Translations under genes and position numbers: made by a program | The notes under the pieces: generated by a model | What the model was told of the DNA's origin: nothing | The model's input: the letters and a program-made list of their open reading frames with translations, nothing else | Databases searched by the model: none | In this document: piece by piece, positions 37,965 to 48,009 of the stretch | Layout: each line of letters starts with the position of its first letter | Position numbering within the stretch: the stretch's first letter is position 1 | IMG/VR virus record: IMGVR_UViG_3300050821_001265 | Location: 1 to 64,000 of that record | DNA: 64,000 nt | Origin: a virus | Strand: one strand, 5' to 3'

Positions 37965-40784
37965 TCATGGTCCGAAAACCTCGATCTGTGTAGCAACTTG
38001 ATTATAGCTATTGTTGCTCGTATTAAAACCGGCCGCACTAACGCCGGCATTAGCACCAGCCCCGGCAGCCGATCCCATGTTTATTCCTGCTGGCCCAGTC
38101 GTCGTCCCATACACTACACTAGACGTATTCCAATTATATGAACAAATGAAAGCCTTGGTTTTATCAAATGAATAATTCATCGCATCAGAAACAAGCGTGC
38201 CCGAAGGAAGACTAGGATTGGCAGCACCAGCAAATCTGATCTGAATCTGCGAACCGTCAAAATCCATACTTGGATCGGCGGCAGCAGCGTGACCGCACCA
38301 CATTGCATTAAATTGATTGGTGGTAGTTCCGCCGCCAGTAACAGTAACTCGTATCTGTGTGTTGCCGCTGTTCGCAACGCCAGCAACATACGCTGATGTG
38401 TTGTAGCGCGTTCGCAGATGATAACCGTTAAATGACGCGCCGAGACTTGGAGGACTTTGCGTCGTGATAAGTGGCTTCCAAGTTCCCGGAGGTGGAGTCT
38501 GTGTGGTACCTGTAGCATAAGATACGACGACGATACCGCTGCCACCCGCTGTTCCTGTAACGGCGGTTGAGGCCGCTCCTCCTTGTCCGCCTCCACCGCC
38601 ACCTCGATTAGCGGTGCCTGCTGTAGCCGATGTACCTTGAACGCCGCCTAAACCGCCGCCGCAAGTTGCGGTTGCAGCTGTACCCGTTCCAGTAAGTCCG
38701 CCCGCGCCTCCGCCAGCATAACAAATAGACGTACCAGTAATTGAACTCGAACAACCAATGCCGCCCGTTCCGCCAACAGAGATCGTTCCTGTGCCGCCAA
38801 TCCCGCCGCACCCGCCTCCACCGCCGCTTCCATATCCGATGCCGCCGCTATAGCTATTGCCGCCTGCGAAACCTTGTCCAGCTAATCCCGTACCAACGGC
38901 AGCGGCATTCGATGAACCGCTACCCGAACCGCCGTTGCTCGATGGTTGACTACTACAGGCTCCGTCACCACCACCCGTCGCGGTACCAATTCCGAAAATG
39001 GATGAGCTTCCGCCCGTTCCAACGGTACAGCTTGTATAAACCGCTGGAGGAACCGGCGCACCCGCACCGACAGTAATTACTGTCGCACCGGGAGCGAGAT
39101 ACGTTCCTGTACCTTGAAGGACACCGCCAGCGCCGCCTCCCGCACCGGTTGAGCTTCCTGCTGTCGTACCGCCCCAACCTCCTCCCGCCACGATCAAATA
39201 GTTGATCGCCTTACCCGTCGCGCAAGTAAGATTTGCAGAGCCAACTGTCGTGAATGTATGAACAGTATTAGCACCAACCGTCGTAATCGTCCCACCGGCG
39301 CAATTCACATTCGGCGCACCGGACGGATACGAGACGATGACAATGCCAGAACCGCCAGCGCATCCAGCAGTACTTGCTGGTTCACTACCACCACCGCCGC
39401 CACCCGTATTAACCGCACCCACAGTACAATTATTTACATTTTGATCGCCGCCCTTCCCGCCGCCGCCTGAACCACCTGAACCGCCCGTGCCGGTATATGC
39501 ACCGCCGCCGCCGCCGCCTGCGTAGAATACTGACGCGCCGGTAATTGATGAAGCTAACCCCGGGCCGCCATTGCCTCCAGTTTGACCGGACCCTGCGCCA
39601 TTCGCGCCAACCGCACCTGCACCACCACCGCCGCCGCCGCCGTTCGCACTGCCACCCGAAGCCCCACCGTTGTTGCCTTGACCAGCAATCCCAGTTCCAC
39701 CCGTTTTGCCGGTAGTCGTCAGCGCGCCACCGCCGCCAGAGCCACCATTGAGTCCTTGATCATTGCCAGAATTAAATGAGCCGCCGCCGCCGCCTCCCGT
39801 AGCATTGACAATGACAGTCACATTCGTAAATACTTCAAATAAAGTTGCTGGACCATAGTATTGATTCGCTGTCGCCGTCGCAGTTGTCGTTGCGTTTCCA
39901 GCGTTCGCCCCTCCACCTCCCACATTGCCTACGCTAAATGCCGCGCTTACAGAAGTATTTGCTGTCTGCGCGCTTGAACTCCAATTATATGAACAAATAA
40001 AATCCTTGGTATTTGAAAATGAAAAATTGACCGCATCCGAAACTTGTGTGCTTGGAGCTACTGGGGCGGTGATGGCTCCGTTGCCGCCAACCTTTATCTG
40101 AACTTGATTTCCATCATAATTCATACTAGGAGAAGCTGCAGCCGCATGACCGCAATACATCGCGTTCATTACGTTGCCGCCAGAAACACCACTCAGCGTA
40201 ACTCGTAATTGCGTCCCCGATATCGGTGCGGTTCCTGCAAATCCAGAGACCGCTATTCGAGTGCGTAACTCGTATCCACCCCAACCCGATCCGTAACTAG
40301 CAAGAGGCGTTGGAGCAACGATTGTAGTAAACCACGACCCTGCACCGCCAGGAGTTGATATAAGTGAATTGCTACCATTCCCACCTTGAGTGTTTGCTGT
40401 TCCTACATTAACGCCTCCCGCCCCAACTATAACGCTACTGGTGCCAGCATTAACAGTCGCAGTGCCGGTGAGCCTCCCGCCAGCGCCACCGCCGCCAGCA
40501 TAATAAGCGTTGCCGCCTGCGCCGCCGCCAGCAACAACTAGATAGTTGATTGTTCGTTGAGTAGGACAATAGAAGTCATTATTCCCTACAGTCGTGAATG
40601 TATGAATCGTATTACCGCCGGAATAGGTAACAGCACCGCCGATACAATCGAGCACTCCAGAAACACCCGTTGAGCGCATACCCGGAGCTAAATGTGTACC
40701 GGGTAGCTGCCCAAACGCACTCTGCGATAGCAATGCTCCGAGCGTGCAAACAATCAGAACATTTTGAAGCGAACGCCAGCGCAT
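37965..40784 (-). CDS. Large glycine-rich fibre-like protein with signal peptide
   Basis: 939 residues. The N-terminus is a Sec signal-like segment (RWRSLQNVLIVCTLGALL, then QSAFGQ). The body repeats Gly-rich blocks: INYLVVAGGGAGG, GSGIVIVSYPSG and GGSGGGG stretches twice each. These are typical of glycine-rich phage adhesin domains that assemble polyglycine-II-type bundles, separated by duplicated beta domains with AMYCGHAAA/AMWCGHAAA and FICSYNW. The two halves are internally duplicated. A signal peptide on a fibre-like protein is odd. Confidence 0.75.
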   Translation of the reverse strand: MRWRSLQNVLIVCTLGALLSQSAFGQLPGTHLAPGMRSTGVSGVLDCIGGAVTYSGGNTIHTFTTVGNNDFYCPTQRTINYLVVAGGGAGGNAYYAGGGGAGGRLTGTATVNAGTSSVIVGAGGVNVGTANTQGGNGSNSLISTPGGAGSWFTTIVAPTPLASYGSGWGGYELRTRIAVSGFAGTAPISGTQLRVTLSGVSGGNVMNAMYCGHAAAASPSMNYDGNQVQIKVGGNGAITAPVAPSTQVSDAVNFSFSNTKDFICSYNWSSSAQTANTSVSAAFSVGNVGGGGANAGNATTTATATANQYYGPATLFEVFTNVTVIVNATGGGGGGSFNSGNDQGLNGGSGGGGALTTTGKTGGTGIAGQGNNGGASGGSANGGGGGGGAGAVGANGAGSGQTGGNGGPGLASSITGASVFYAGGGGGGAYTGTGGSGGSGGGGKGGDQNVNNCTVGAVNTGGGGGGSEPASTAGCAGGSGIVIVSYPSGAPNVNCAGGTITTVGANTVHTFTTVGSANLTCATGKAINYLIVAGGGWGGTTAGSSTGAGGGAGGVLQGTGTYLAPGATVITVGAGAPVPPAVYTSCTVGTGGSSSIFGIGTATGGGDGACSSQPSSNGGSGSGSSNAAAVGTGLAGQGFAGGNSYSGGIGYGSGGGGGCGGIGGTGTISVGGTGGIGCSSSITGTSICYAGGGAGGLTGTGTAATATCGGGLGGVQGTSATAGTANRGGGGGGQGGAASTAVTGTAGGSGIVVVSYATGTTQTPPPGTWKPLITTQSPPSLGASFNGYHLRTRYNTSAYVAGVANSGNTQIRVTVTGGGTTTNQFNAMWCGHAAAADPSMDFDGSQIQIRFAGAANPSLPSGTLVSDAMNYSFDKTKAFICSYNWNTSSVVYGTTTGPAGINMGSAAGAGANAGVSAAGFNTSNNSYNQVATQIEVFGP

Positions 40785-40788
40785 GATA

Positions 40789-41592
40789 CTATTTCACATC
40801 CTTAAGCAATGCGCCACCGATACAATACGTAGCAGATACACAAGTGTAGCCGATAGCATCAACCGCGCCTGCGGTAGTCGAGAGTACATAGTTACATGCG
40901 CCCGCGCATTTCAGCGTTGAGTTAATGGTCGCCGGGATTGTACGCGACCCTGTTCCGTCTTGTACAAATCTAATCACACCTGCTTGCCCTGCCTTCACGT
41001 TGCTAAAAGTAAGCGTGGTGACGTTAATACCGAGCGTGACCGCGACGTTGATAAATGTATTGAAGTCGAGATTCAGCGTAGCCGCACCCGCCGAAACTGG
41101 CACCTCTGCAGTAAAAACTTTATCAGCCGGAAGTATCTTGTTAGTTGTAGCTGCCATGAAATTCGCGGCGGTTGCTTGATCTATCCGCGCGCTGTTGAGC
41201 GTACCGCTACCAATGTTGGTCGCGTTGGTCGCGTCGGTTGTAGCGGATACCGCGAATGCAGCGCCTCCGGTTTTAGTACAGGTAATGCTAGGAGCAGTAA
41301 ACGTACAGTCACCGCCCATGACGAACTCGCCATAGGTACCAGCGTTGTTGTAGGGAATGCGCCCCGAAACGCCGCCAGTGATCGTTGTACTATTAACGGC
41401 TATTGGGGATGCTGGAATTGTTGGTAAGTCCGCCCCTATCAAAGTCCGCCAACTAGGCAAGCCGGAGCCACCGGAACTCGGTCCAGCGCAAACTTGATTG
41501 GCATTAGGTTGCCCCGAGCACTGGGCTTGCGCAGGCGCAGCCCACCACAAGACCAGCGCAAGAGCGATTAATATCCTTAGACGATTGACCAT
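40789..41592 (-). CDS. Secreted fibre-like protein
   Basis: 267 residues. Residues 1-23 are a good Sec signal peptide (NRLRILIALALVLWWAAPAQAQ). Next is SWRTLIGADLP, a segment found in many phage fibre proteins, then Thr/Ala/Asn-rich beta sequence and paired Cys. It lies between a collagen-like gene and the glycine-rich gene. Both carry fibre features, so this is probably a fibre component or a co-opted secreted protein. Confidence 0.65.
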   Translation of the reverse strand: MVNRLRILIALALVLWWAAPAQAQCSGQPNANQVCAGPSSGGSGLPSWRTLIGADLPTIPASPIAVNSTTITGGVSGRIPYNNAGTYGEFVMGGDCTFTAPSITCTKTGGAAFAVSATTDATNATNIGSGTLNSARIDQATAANFMAATTNKILPADKVFTAEVPVSAGAATLNLDFNTFINVAVTLGINVTTLTFSNVKAGQAGVIRFVQDGTGSRTIPATINSTLKCAGACNYVLSTTAGAVDAIGYTCVSATYCIGGALLKDVK

Positions 41593-42977
41593 CCTGAAGA
41601 TGCTCCGTCATTAGCGGGCACGAGCCGCAGGAATTGATAGTTAGTGTTGAGCGAAATGCTGGCGATCCCATCCATTTTTTCCGCACCAGCACAGTTGATA
41701 GTTAAAGGATGCGCTGAGAATTGCCCACCAACATCCTTGATGAGAATTGGCCTACCCGCCCGCGTGGATGCTGCTGGAAGATTGAGAGATGCAGAACCTG
41801 ACGTGATATTACAGTTGATAATTTCGTCGGTTGCCGTAACCGTAATGGGCGACGACGTGACGTTGCGCTGCGTTGGTGGTAGTGGCTTTCCAGATAAGTC
41901 AGCATAAGCACCAGTTGCTGCGACGGTCGCAAGTCCAAGATTGGTACGTGCCTGCGGTTTATTAGTAAGTTCCGAAAGATTATTTGCCGCAAGCATATCG
42001 CCTGTACCGGACCCCGATGCGCCAGTCGGCCCCTGTACACCCTGAACACCAGCGATGCTAATGTTCCAATCAGCGTGCGTACCAGAACCGTTAACGAGAC
42101 TTGATGTAAAAGTTAAGATATTGCCACTGTAGGCTGTGATAGCACCTTCCATCCATTCGCCAGATGATTGCGAAGCTGCTCGAATACGCGCCCCAACGAC
42201 ATAAGCGTATCCTGTCGTAGTCAGCGTAAGACTGATAGAGCCTATCGCAACCGCTACTGATGTTGTTGAAAATCCGCCGTAGCCAGACCCAGTAGCTCCG
42301 GGTGGCCCGGCATTGCCAGCAGGTCCTTGAGTGCCGGACGGACCTTGAGCGCCTTGAGCTCCAGCAGGTCCGGTAGCTCCAGCAGGTCCGGTAGCTCCTG
42401 TAGGTCCAGCCGGTCCAGTAGGACCGACCGCGAGCAGCAAACCTGACGTGCCCCATGATGGCGAGGCTGTGTGCAAATAAGGTCCCCACAGATACGCTGC
42501 CGATCCTGGCACAGCTGGATTGCTTTGTAGATAGTAATCGCCATCGACAGGAGAGACCGGATTGCTTGGGGTTGGTGCGGCCACGCCATGCCAAATCACA
42601 TTACCAGGACGACCCGCTACGCCTTGTGCGCCGTTGACGCCTTTCTCACCGGGAGTACCTGTGGAACTCAAGTTCCAATCGTTGTGAGTATTTGCGTCGC
42701 GTGTAGTACTAATTAGATCAATCGTCACCAACATGACGCCAGCTGTATAAGACGCAACAACACCTTCCATCCAATCATCAATAGGCAATGCGGCTGATGA
42801 GAACCGCACTCGACTTCCCGGCAAATACGCTAAATCAGGTTGTGTGATAAATGTCTTTGGACCAACGCTGATGGCGAAGATCGAAGTGCTAGTGCCATTA
42901 TAACTCGGCCCAGCAGGTCCTGGCGGACCAATGTTGCCAGCGCTACCATTGACGACCGTAACTGAGTTGATGGTCAT
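41577..42977 (-). CDS. Collagen-like tail fibre protein
   Basis: 466 residues. Gly-X-Y blocks at about residues 15-25, 112-128, 190-228 and 315-325 (for example GPTGATGPAGATGPAGAQ) separate beta domains that are themselves duplicated (WMEGVVASY and WMEGAITAY; THNDWNLS and THADWNIS). Such proteins trimerise as stalks of phage fibres. The C-terminal beta domain (about 370-466) may be the receptor-binding tip. Confidence 0.8.
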   Translation of the reverse strand: MTINSVTVVNGSAGNIGPPGPAGPSYNGTSTSIFAISVGPKTFITQPDLAYLPGSRVRFSSAALPIDDWMEGVVASYTAGVMLVTIDLISTTRDANTHNDWNLSSTGTPGEKGVNGAQGVAGRPGNVIWHGVAAPTPSNPVSPVDGDYYLQSNPAVPGSAAYLWGPYLHTASPSWGTSGLLLAVGPTGPAGPTGATGPAGATGPAGAQGAQGPSGTQGPAGNAGPPGATGSGYGGFSTTSVAVAIGSISLTLTTTGYAYVVGARIRAASQSSGEWMEGAITAYSGNILTFTSSLVNGSGTHADWNISIAGVQGVQGPTGASGSGTGDMLAANNLSELTNKPQARTNLGLATVAATGAYADLSGKPLPPTQRNVTSSPITVTATDEIINCNITSGSASLNLPAASTRAGRPILIKDVGGQFSAHPLTINCAGAEKMDGIASISLNTNYQFLRLVPANDGASSGWSIV

Positions 42978-43342
42978 CGGGTTATCCCCAACATTGCTGT
43001 TATACTACCGGACGCCAATTGCCGCGTGTAACCGTCCGCGCGGCCAAGTAGATCATAAACGTAGTCTGCGGGAGGAATCAGCGCCATTATTGTAGCTGGA
43101 ACTTTCAATGACCATGTATTGCTATAGACTTGAATCAAACCATTCCCAGTCGAAGCCAAGATCACAACTGTAGCCGCAGGCGGATTCACCCGCACTTCCA
43201 TTTCAAATTCGATACCGGACAAATCAATCGGTTGCTGCGGAGTTTGCAAATCCCAATATTCTAAACCATCAAGCCAATCAGAATTGGTCGCGATGGTCAT
43301 GTCCATCACAACGGGAGGCATATAGAGAATGTTCGTAGACAT
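42974..43342 (-). CDS. Hypothetical fibre-region protein
   Basis: 122 residues from ATG 43342 (a TTG at 43384 would overlap the previous gene). Beta-rich with DLSGIEFEMEVRV and YVYDLLGRADGYTRQL, a layout seen in small baseplate- or fibre-associated proteins of phages. Overlaps the collagen-like gene by ATGA. Confidence 0.6.
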   Translation of the reverse strand: MSTNILYMPPVVMDMTIATNSDWLDGLEYWDLQTPQQPIDLSGIEFEMEVRVNPPAATVVILASTGNGLIQVYSNTWSLKVPATIMALIPPADYVYDLLGRADGYTRQLASGSITAMLGITR

Positions 43343-43347
43343 GGCTT

Positions 43348-43803
43348 TTATTGCGGTGTTAGGAAGGACGGCGGTGCGGGCCAAGGCGGCGTACCAACGG
43401 GGACGATGTAAGCGACTAGTTGACTAAAATTCAAAGTTTGAACATTAGCAATTTGCGTATCTCTATAAGCGTTCACTGCTTTCACCCAATCCATCGTAGC
43501 CTTTGCGTTGGTGTAGGGCGTGCCAGACGTTGTTGTTGACAACGTGTAAAGAGCATTTCTCTGAACATCAGCCGGTGCATATTTATTAATTAATTGCGCG
43601 GCTTGCTCAGTAACATTATCAGCAGTCTTTGTTGTGAGCCCCTTCACAAGAAGCATATTCTGTGTATTGGCGCTTGTGTAGCCCGGAGGAATGAGTTGAA
43701 TATCATAGAGTGGCATTGGATCAGATGACCAAGTAAGGTCTGGCAACTGAACGATGTTCATATAATATCTCGGATCAGGTCTAGTTGTTGTGATTGTTGA
43801 CAT
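43348..43803 (-). CDS. Tail-fibre partner protein, copy 2
   Basis: 151 residues. Paralogue of the 45739-46236 protein: TRPDPRYYMNIVQ at the start, INKYAPADVQRNALYTL and MDWVKAVNAYRD in the middle, PVGTPPWPAPPS at the end. Each copy follows a large fibre gene, so a fibre-assembly or fibre-cap role is likely. Confidence 0.7.
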   Translation of the reverse strand: MSTITTTRPDPRYYMNIVQLPDLTWSSDPMPLYDIQLIPPGYTSANTQNMLLVKGLTTKTADNVTEQAAQLINKYAPADVQRNALYTLSTTTSGTPYTNAKATMDWVKAVNAYRDTQIANVQTLNFSQLVAYIVPVGTPPWPAPPSFLTPQ

Positions 43804-43969
43804 CTAAACGATCCTCCCCATTCGAAACACTTCGATACTGCTCGCGATAAATAGCGTCAATTGCCGCCGCAGTCTGCGAACTAACTCCTGTCCTGCTTCT
43901 AGTCCACGCTTCCACGATAGCGGCTAGTCGCGCCATCTTACGTCTTGCTTCTTCACAAAAGGTACACAT
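43781..43969 (-). CDS. Small hypothetical protein in fibre module 2
   Basis: 62 residues starting with CTFCEE (CxxC), helical and basic. Overlaps the partner gene by 23 bases. The first fibre module lacks an equivalent. Confidence 0.5.
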   Translation of the reverse strand: MCTFCEEARRKMARLAAIVEAWTRSRTGVSSQTAAAIDAIYREQYRSVSNGEDRLDVNNHNN

Positions 43970-43972
43970 TTG

Positions 43973-45730
43973 TTATGCTTGCTGTTTGCCCGGAAAGTCC
44001 GTTTGCAGATGCGACAAATCGAGATTGTTTGGCGTCCAATTGTTGTTATTGCCGCTTGCGTCTTTCCCTAATCCAGTCGCTGTAGAGTCAACCGCATTTT
44101 GCCAATTCAAATAAAATCCATTCGGACCGAAGGGTAATTTCAAAATATCACTCGGATCGTTCGGAACAAGAATGCCATTCTTTGCTTGAGCAAATTTTGT
44201 ATAATCTCCGAGACACTGACCATCTACACCAATAATTTCTGCAAACCGCAATCGGGATGTTCCGTAGACGCCATTGGACGGACCTAGCTGCGGCATTCCA
44301 CTACAGCTATAAAATGTTCCGATACATTGCTGCAATGTACTGTTCCAAGGACTGTTGCCGCTGACCGCACCCTTGCTCTTCAAAATTCCGTCAAGATAAG
44401 CGTAGATGAAGGCGCCATCGGCGCAGCACAGAAGATGATGCCACTTGTTGTCAACGAACACACCTGACGTATAATAGCCATTCGTCATTCCGGTATAGGA
44501 TTCATACGTCCCAATCCCGGCAACTTGGCCGCCTGAGTTATTCCAACACATATTAAAAATGTTACCACCGCTAAGGTCAGCATTGGCCGTCAATATAAAG
44601 GCATTCATGGTACAGCCCCACCAAGCGCCGCCAGCATCACCAGCCATGAACAAATAATCAGGTCCAGCCGGATCGCTCCAACTCCCAACGCCATAAGCAT
44701 AGGTTTGTGGCACAGCTTTCTTTACAAAAGCGCTGATCGACCACACTTGCCTATTCGTATTCATTGATGGCGTACGAAGCAGGCATGGTGGCTGATTAAC
44801 GCCAAGTTCAAAGCTAGTGCCCGGAGCCGCTAACTGAAGTGATCTGCCGTCATAAGCCACGGGTGTCGGCGCGGGTCCTGGCTGTACCCCTGAATTAAAA
44901 ACATCCAGCAATTGCCACTGCACCGAATCAAAAACGAGAAGCCATATCTGATTAGGAACTCCGTCGCCCGCTGCAATAGGTGAGCCATCCGGATGGGCGA
45001 CGGGATGAATTGGAAAGTTATTAGGAGCAAAATCGGTCGGACCTTGAATCACTTGATCAAGCTTAACCTCAACCGTTCGTCCCTCTTTGATATCAGGCAG
45101 GACAGGACTAAAGAGGCCAATCAAATGATTTTTGACGATTTGCTTTGCATCAGTCCAATTCGGATCGAGTGCGCCGGTATCGTGAACATACGGAATATCA
45201 ACATTGTGTAATGTCGTTACGCCACCAACAGAACCATCAGCGCCCATATTCTGTAATTGAAAATACGTACCATCGCAGACCAGAGTGGCGATTTGACCAG
45301 CGACCATATCGTTGGCCTGTAGTTCGGCTCCGTCTCTGCGCTTGATGGCTGTAGGATTGATGCTGCCAATAGCTATGGTCGTTGGCCCTGTAATTGTATG
45401 GGCGATCAGAACATGCAGCGTCAAACCACGAGTGTATGTTGTAATCTCAGGAGTAAGATTAACGACTTGCACAGTATTAAGTGGACCGCTATCTAAGCAA
45501 TAAATAAGCTTGCCGTCACGAACGGCGCGCGTCATCTGATTCAAGTCTTGATCCGTCGGCTCCTGTTGCGAGTTGCTAATGAGATTTACGATCTCTCGCT
45601 GCGGGAATTCAAACGCAGCGGCAGGCGGCACGGACCCCTCACGACCAATTGTTGGGTCGCCATTTATGTAGGAAGCATTCGGGTCAATAGCGCCCGGAGG
45701 CCCATACGGAGGCTGATACTGCACTTGCAT
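43973..45730 (-). CDS. Tail fibre, copy 2 (LamG-like)
   Basis: 585 residues. The N-terminal ~80 residues (DPNASYINGDPTIG, REIVNLISNSQQEPTDQDLNQMTRAVRDGKL) match the other fibre and should be the virion-attachment end. Residues about 290-540 form a concanavalin/LamG-like domain (IWSISAFVKKA-type strand, KWHHLLCCADG, ARAEI-like RFAEIIGVDGQCLG). A closing GFYLNWQNAVD and NNNNWTPNNL segment is typical of phage fibres. A receptor-binding role is inferred. Confidence 0.8.
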   Translation of the reverse strand: MQVQYQPPYGPPGAIDPNASYINGDPTIGREGSVPPAAAFEFPQREIVNLISNSQQEPTDQDLNQMTRAVRDGKLIYCLDSGPLNTVQVVNLTPEITTYTRGLTLHVLIAHTITGPTTIAIGSINPTAIKRRDGAELQANDMVAGQIATLVCDGTYFQLQNMGADGSVGGVTTLHNVDIPYVHDTGALDPNWTDAKQIVKNHLIGLFSPVLPDIKEGRTVEVKLDQVIQGPTDFAPNNFPIHPVAHPDGSPIAAGDGVPNQIWLLVFDSVQWQLLDVFNSGVQPGPAPTPVAYDGRSLQLAAPGTSFELGVNQPPCLLRTPSMNTNRQVWSISAFVKKAVPQTYAYGVGSWSDPAGPDYLFMAGDAGGAWWGCTMNAFILTANADLSGGNIFNMCWNNSGGQVAGIGTYESYTGMTNGYYTSGVFVDNKWHHLLCCADGAFIYAYLDGILKSKGAVSGNSPWNSTLQQCIGTFYSCSGMPQLGPSNGVYGTSRLRFAEIIGVDGQCLGDYTKFAQAKNGILVPNDPSDILKLPFGPNGFYLNWQNAVDSTATGLGKDASGNNNNWTPNNLDLSHLQTDFPGKQQA

Positions 45731-45738
45731 TTCTCCTT

Positions 45739-46236
45739 TTACGAAAAGCGAAGCTTATGGGCAGCGGACCCTACTCGCACTGAAGCCACCGGCGTTAACC
45801 CGGATGGCGGCGCAGGCCAAGGTGGAAAAACGCCAACAGGCGGGAGATACGCGACAAGTTCGTTAAAGTTTAATGCTTTGACGCGAGCAATTTCTGCATC
45901 TCTAAAAGCATTGACCGCAACGATCCAATCCATCATTGCCTTAGCATTCGTCCAAACAGTTCCTGATGTTTGTGTCGCCAACACATAGAGAGCGTTTCGT
46001 TGCAAATCGTTCGGCGCATATTTGTTGATTAACTGCATCGCTATAGTTGCCACAGGCTTTGAAATAGTCGTACGCAAACCTGGCTGAGGTAAACCAACGC
46101 TTCCATAGCCACCCTTGACCGGATAGACTATCGTATCATCAACTGGAAGCGGGTCCGCTGCCCAGTTCCCATCATCATACTGGATAATGTTACGATAGTA
46201 TTTCGGATCAGGTCTGTCGTGTGTAATGATTGGCAT
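45739..46236 (-). CDS. Tail-fibre partner protein, copy 1
   Basis: 165 residues. Shares DRPDPKYYRNIIQ, INKYAPNDLQRNALYVL, MDWIVAVNAFRDAEI and PPWPAPPSGLTP with the 43348 protein, but has an extra C-terminal tail. Lies directly after fibre copy 1. Confidence 0.7.
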   Translation of the reverse strand: MPIITHDRPDPKYYRNIIQYDDGNWAADPLPVDDTIVYPVKGGYGSVGLPQPGLRTTISKPVATIAMQLINKYAPNDLQRNALYVLATQTSGTVWTNAKAMMDWIVAVNAFRDAEIARVKALNFNELVAYLPPVGVFPPWPAPPSGLTPVASVRVGSAAHKLRFS

Positions 46237-46239
46237 GAT

Positions 46240-48009
46240 TTATCCTGCTGAAGTGCGCCAACCTGGCGGCAAGCCAGTCGGCCACGAACCGCCGTTAGTG
46301 AATGTTGCAAAGGTTTCTGTAGAATCAGGATTGCCCGGATAGTCGAGATGTAGGCGTTCTGTAGTAAAATTCACCGGCGTGAAATTGTTGCCGTTCGGAC
46401 TGTAGTCTTTTCCCAAACTTGTTTCGGTCGTACCGCTACCATCGGTGAAATTCAAATAAAAGCCATTTGTTCCGAAATTCATCCCGCCAATGTTCATCTC
46501 TTTCGGAATCATTATGCCGCCAATATTGTAAGCAAAGAAATCCCAATCCAGCCATAGCCCATCAACCATAACAATCTCAGCCATCCGGGCACGACAACCG
46601 TAGCTTGATGGTTGCAGCGGAATAATTGAAGTGACTTCGTCGGGACCCGTTTCAGTTCCAATCGCGTGGAGGCGCGCTGCATTCATCGTGCTCGGAGTAG
46701 TTACAGGCCCAGCGTTTACGAGAATGCCATCGATCCAAACCTCAGTTTGATGCGCGGTGATCGCATCAGCCCGCCACAATAGATGATGCCAATTTTGATC
46801 CTTGAATACACCCCACTGAAAAATTCCATTATGTGTCGCCGGATTAGTCGCATCCCCATATCCGGTTTTCGGAACAGTAGTGTTAGCCCAAAAAGTTGAC
46901 AAGCAAGTATCAAGATCACCGCCCTCAAATTCTAAGCAAGTCACATCGCCCCTACCACCAACAGTCGTTCCTGTAGAATCACCGGCGGATACAATAAACT
47001 CTCTCAGATCGGTTTGCCCACCAGGATAAACATTAGGGCGCGGAATTGTAACCGGCCAACGAATGAATGTACTAAAGGTCCAAATGTTACTATTACCAGC
47101 AGCCGTAGCTTGCCGTTTCATAAACGGAAAAGAAGTGTAGGTTCCAAACCACCCCGCATTGGGGTCTTGAAACTGCAACGAACGCTTCGGCCTTCTTACA
47201 ATAAGTGCATTCGGGTCCGCGCGACTACTGACCAACTGCCACACGCCGCCATCATAAACCAAAAGCCATATCTGATTGATGACCCCATCACCGGGACCGA
47301 TAGGCGAGCCATCGGGATGCGCCACCGGATAGGCAGGAAAGTTATTAGGTTTGAATGTAACCGGACCCGTCGTATTGTTCGCCAACTTAATCTCACAAGT
47401 ACGCCCCTCGTTGATGTTAGGAATAGGCGGAACATACAATCCAATTAAATTATTCGCAGTGCCTGTATCATGGACATACGGTATATAAATTTCATATCGG
47501 TCAACATTACCGGCACCAGCCTGATCCGCAATACCCAAGTTTTGAACTTGAAAGTTCGTGCCATCACAAACTAAATCTGCAATCTGTCCAGCCAATAAAT
47601 CATTGGCCTTTAGATCAGCTCCTCCTAATCTCGTAACAGCGGCTGGCGGAAGATCGCCAATCTGAATTGTCGTCCCGCCAGCGGTTACGCTATGCGCGAC
47701 TAATACACGCAACTCTAACCCAGCATCGTAACTCGTAATCGGCGGCGACAGTTGAGGTAGAACTAATTGATTTGCTGTTCCTTGATCAATATAAAAATTC
47801 AAACGTCCGTCGCGAACAGATCGCGTAACTTGCATCAAATCGTCATCAGTCGGAGCCTGTTGTGAATTAGTAATTATATTTGTGAGTTCCCGCATCGGGT
47901 TCTCAACAGTAGCCCCACTTGGCTTCGATCCAATGATCCCCTTACCACGCGCGCTATTAATGTAAGGCGCGTTTGGATCAGGACTCGCAAATGGCGGCTC
48001 ATATTTCAT
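46240..48009 (-). CDS. Tail fibre, copy 1 (LamG-like)
   Basis: 589 residues. Same architecture as copy 2: attachment N-terminus (DPNAPYINSARG, ELTNIITNSQQAPTDDDLMQVTRSVRDGRL), shared middle (HPDGSPIGPGDGVINQIWLLVYD), LamG-like domain (NWHHLLWRADAIT, RMAEIVMVDG) and a GTNGFYLNFTDGS/NNFTPVNF close. The two fibres diverge most in the LamG-like half, where receptor specificity would lie. Confidence 0.8.
   Translation of the reverse strand: MKYEPPFASPDPNAPYINSARGKGIIGSKPSGATVENPMRELTNIITNSQQAPTDDDLMQVTRSVRDGRLNFYIDQGTANQLVLPQLSPPITSYDAGLELRVLVAHSVTAGGTTIQIGDLPPAAVTRLGGADLKANDLLAGQIADLVCDGTNFQVQNLGIADQAGAGNVDRYEIYIPYVHDTGTANNLIGLYVPPIPNINEGRTCEIKLANNTTGPVTFKPNNFPAYPVAHPDGSPIGPGDGVINQIWLLVYDGGVWQLVSSRADPNALIVRRPKRSLQFQDPNAGWFGTYTSFPFMKRQATAAGNSNIWTFSTFIRWPVTIPRPNVYPGGQTDLREFIVSAGDSTGTTVGGRGDVTCLEFEGGDLDTCLSTFWANTTVPKTGYGDATNPATHNGIFQWGVFKDQNWHHLLWRADAITAHQTEVWIDGILVNAGPVTTPSTMNAARLHAIGTETGPDEVTSIIPLQPSSYGCRARMAEIVMVDGLWLDWDFFAYNIGGIMIPKEMNIGGMNFGTNGFYLNFTDGSGTTETSLGKDYSPNGNNFTPVNFTTERLHLDYPGNPDSTETFATFTNGGSWPTGLPPGWRTSAG

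Noticed and set aside
38741-39779. Plus-strand ORFs opposite the glycine-rich protein
   Set aside because: Shadows of Gly codon repeats; low-complexity Arg/Thr products without starts.
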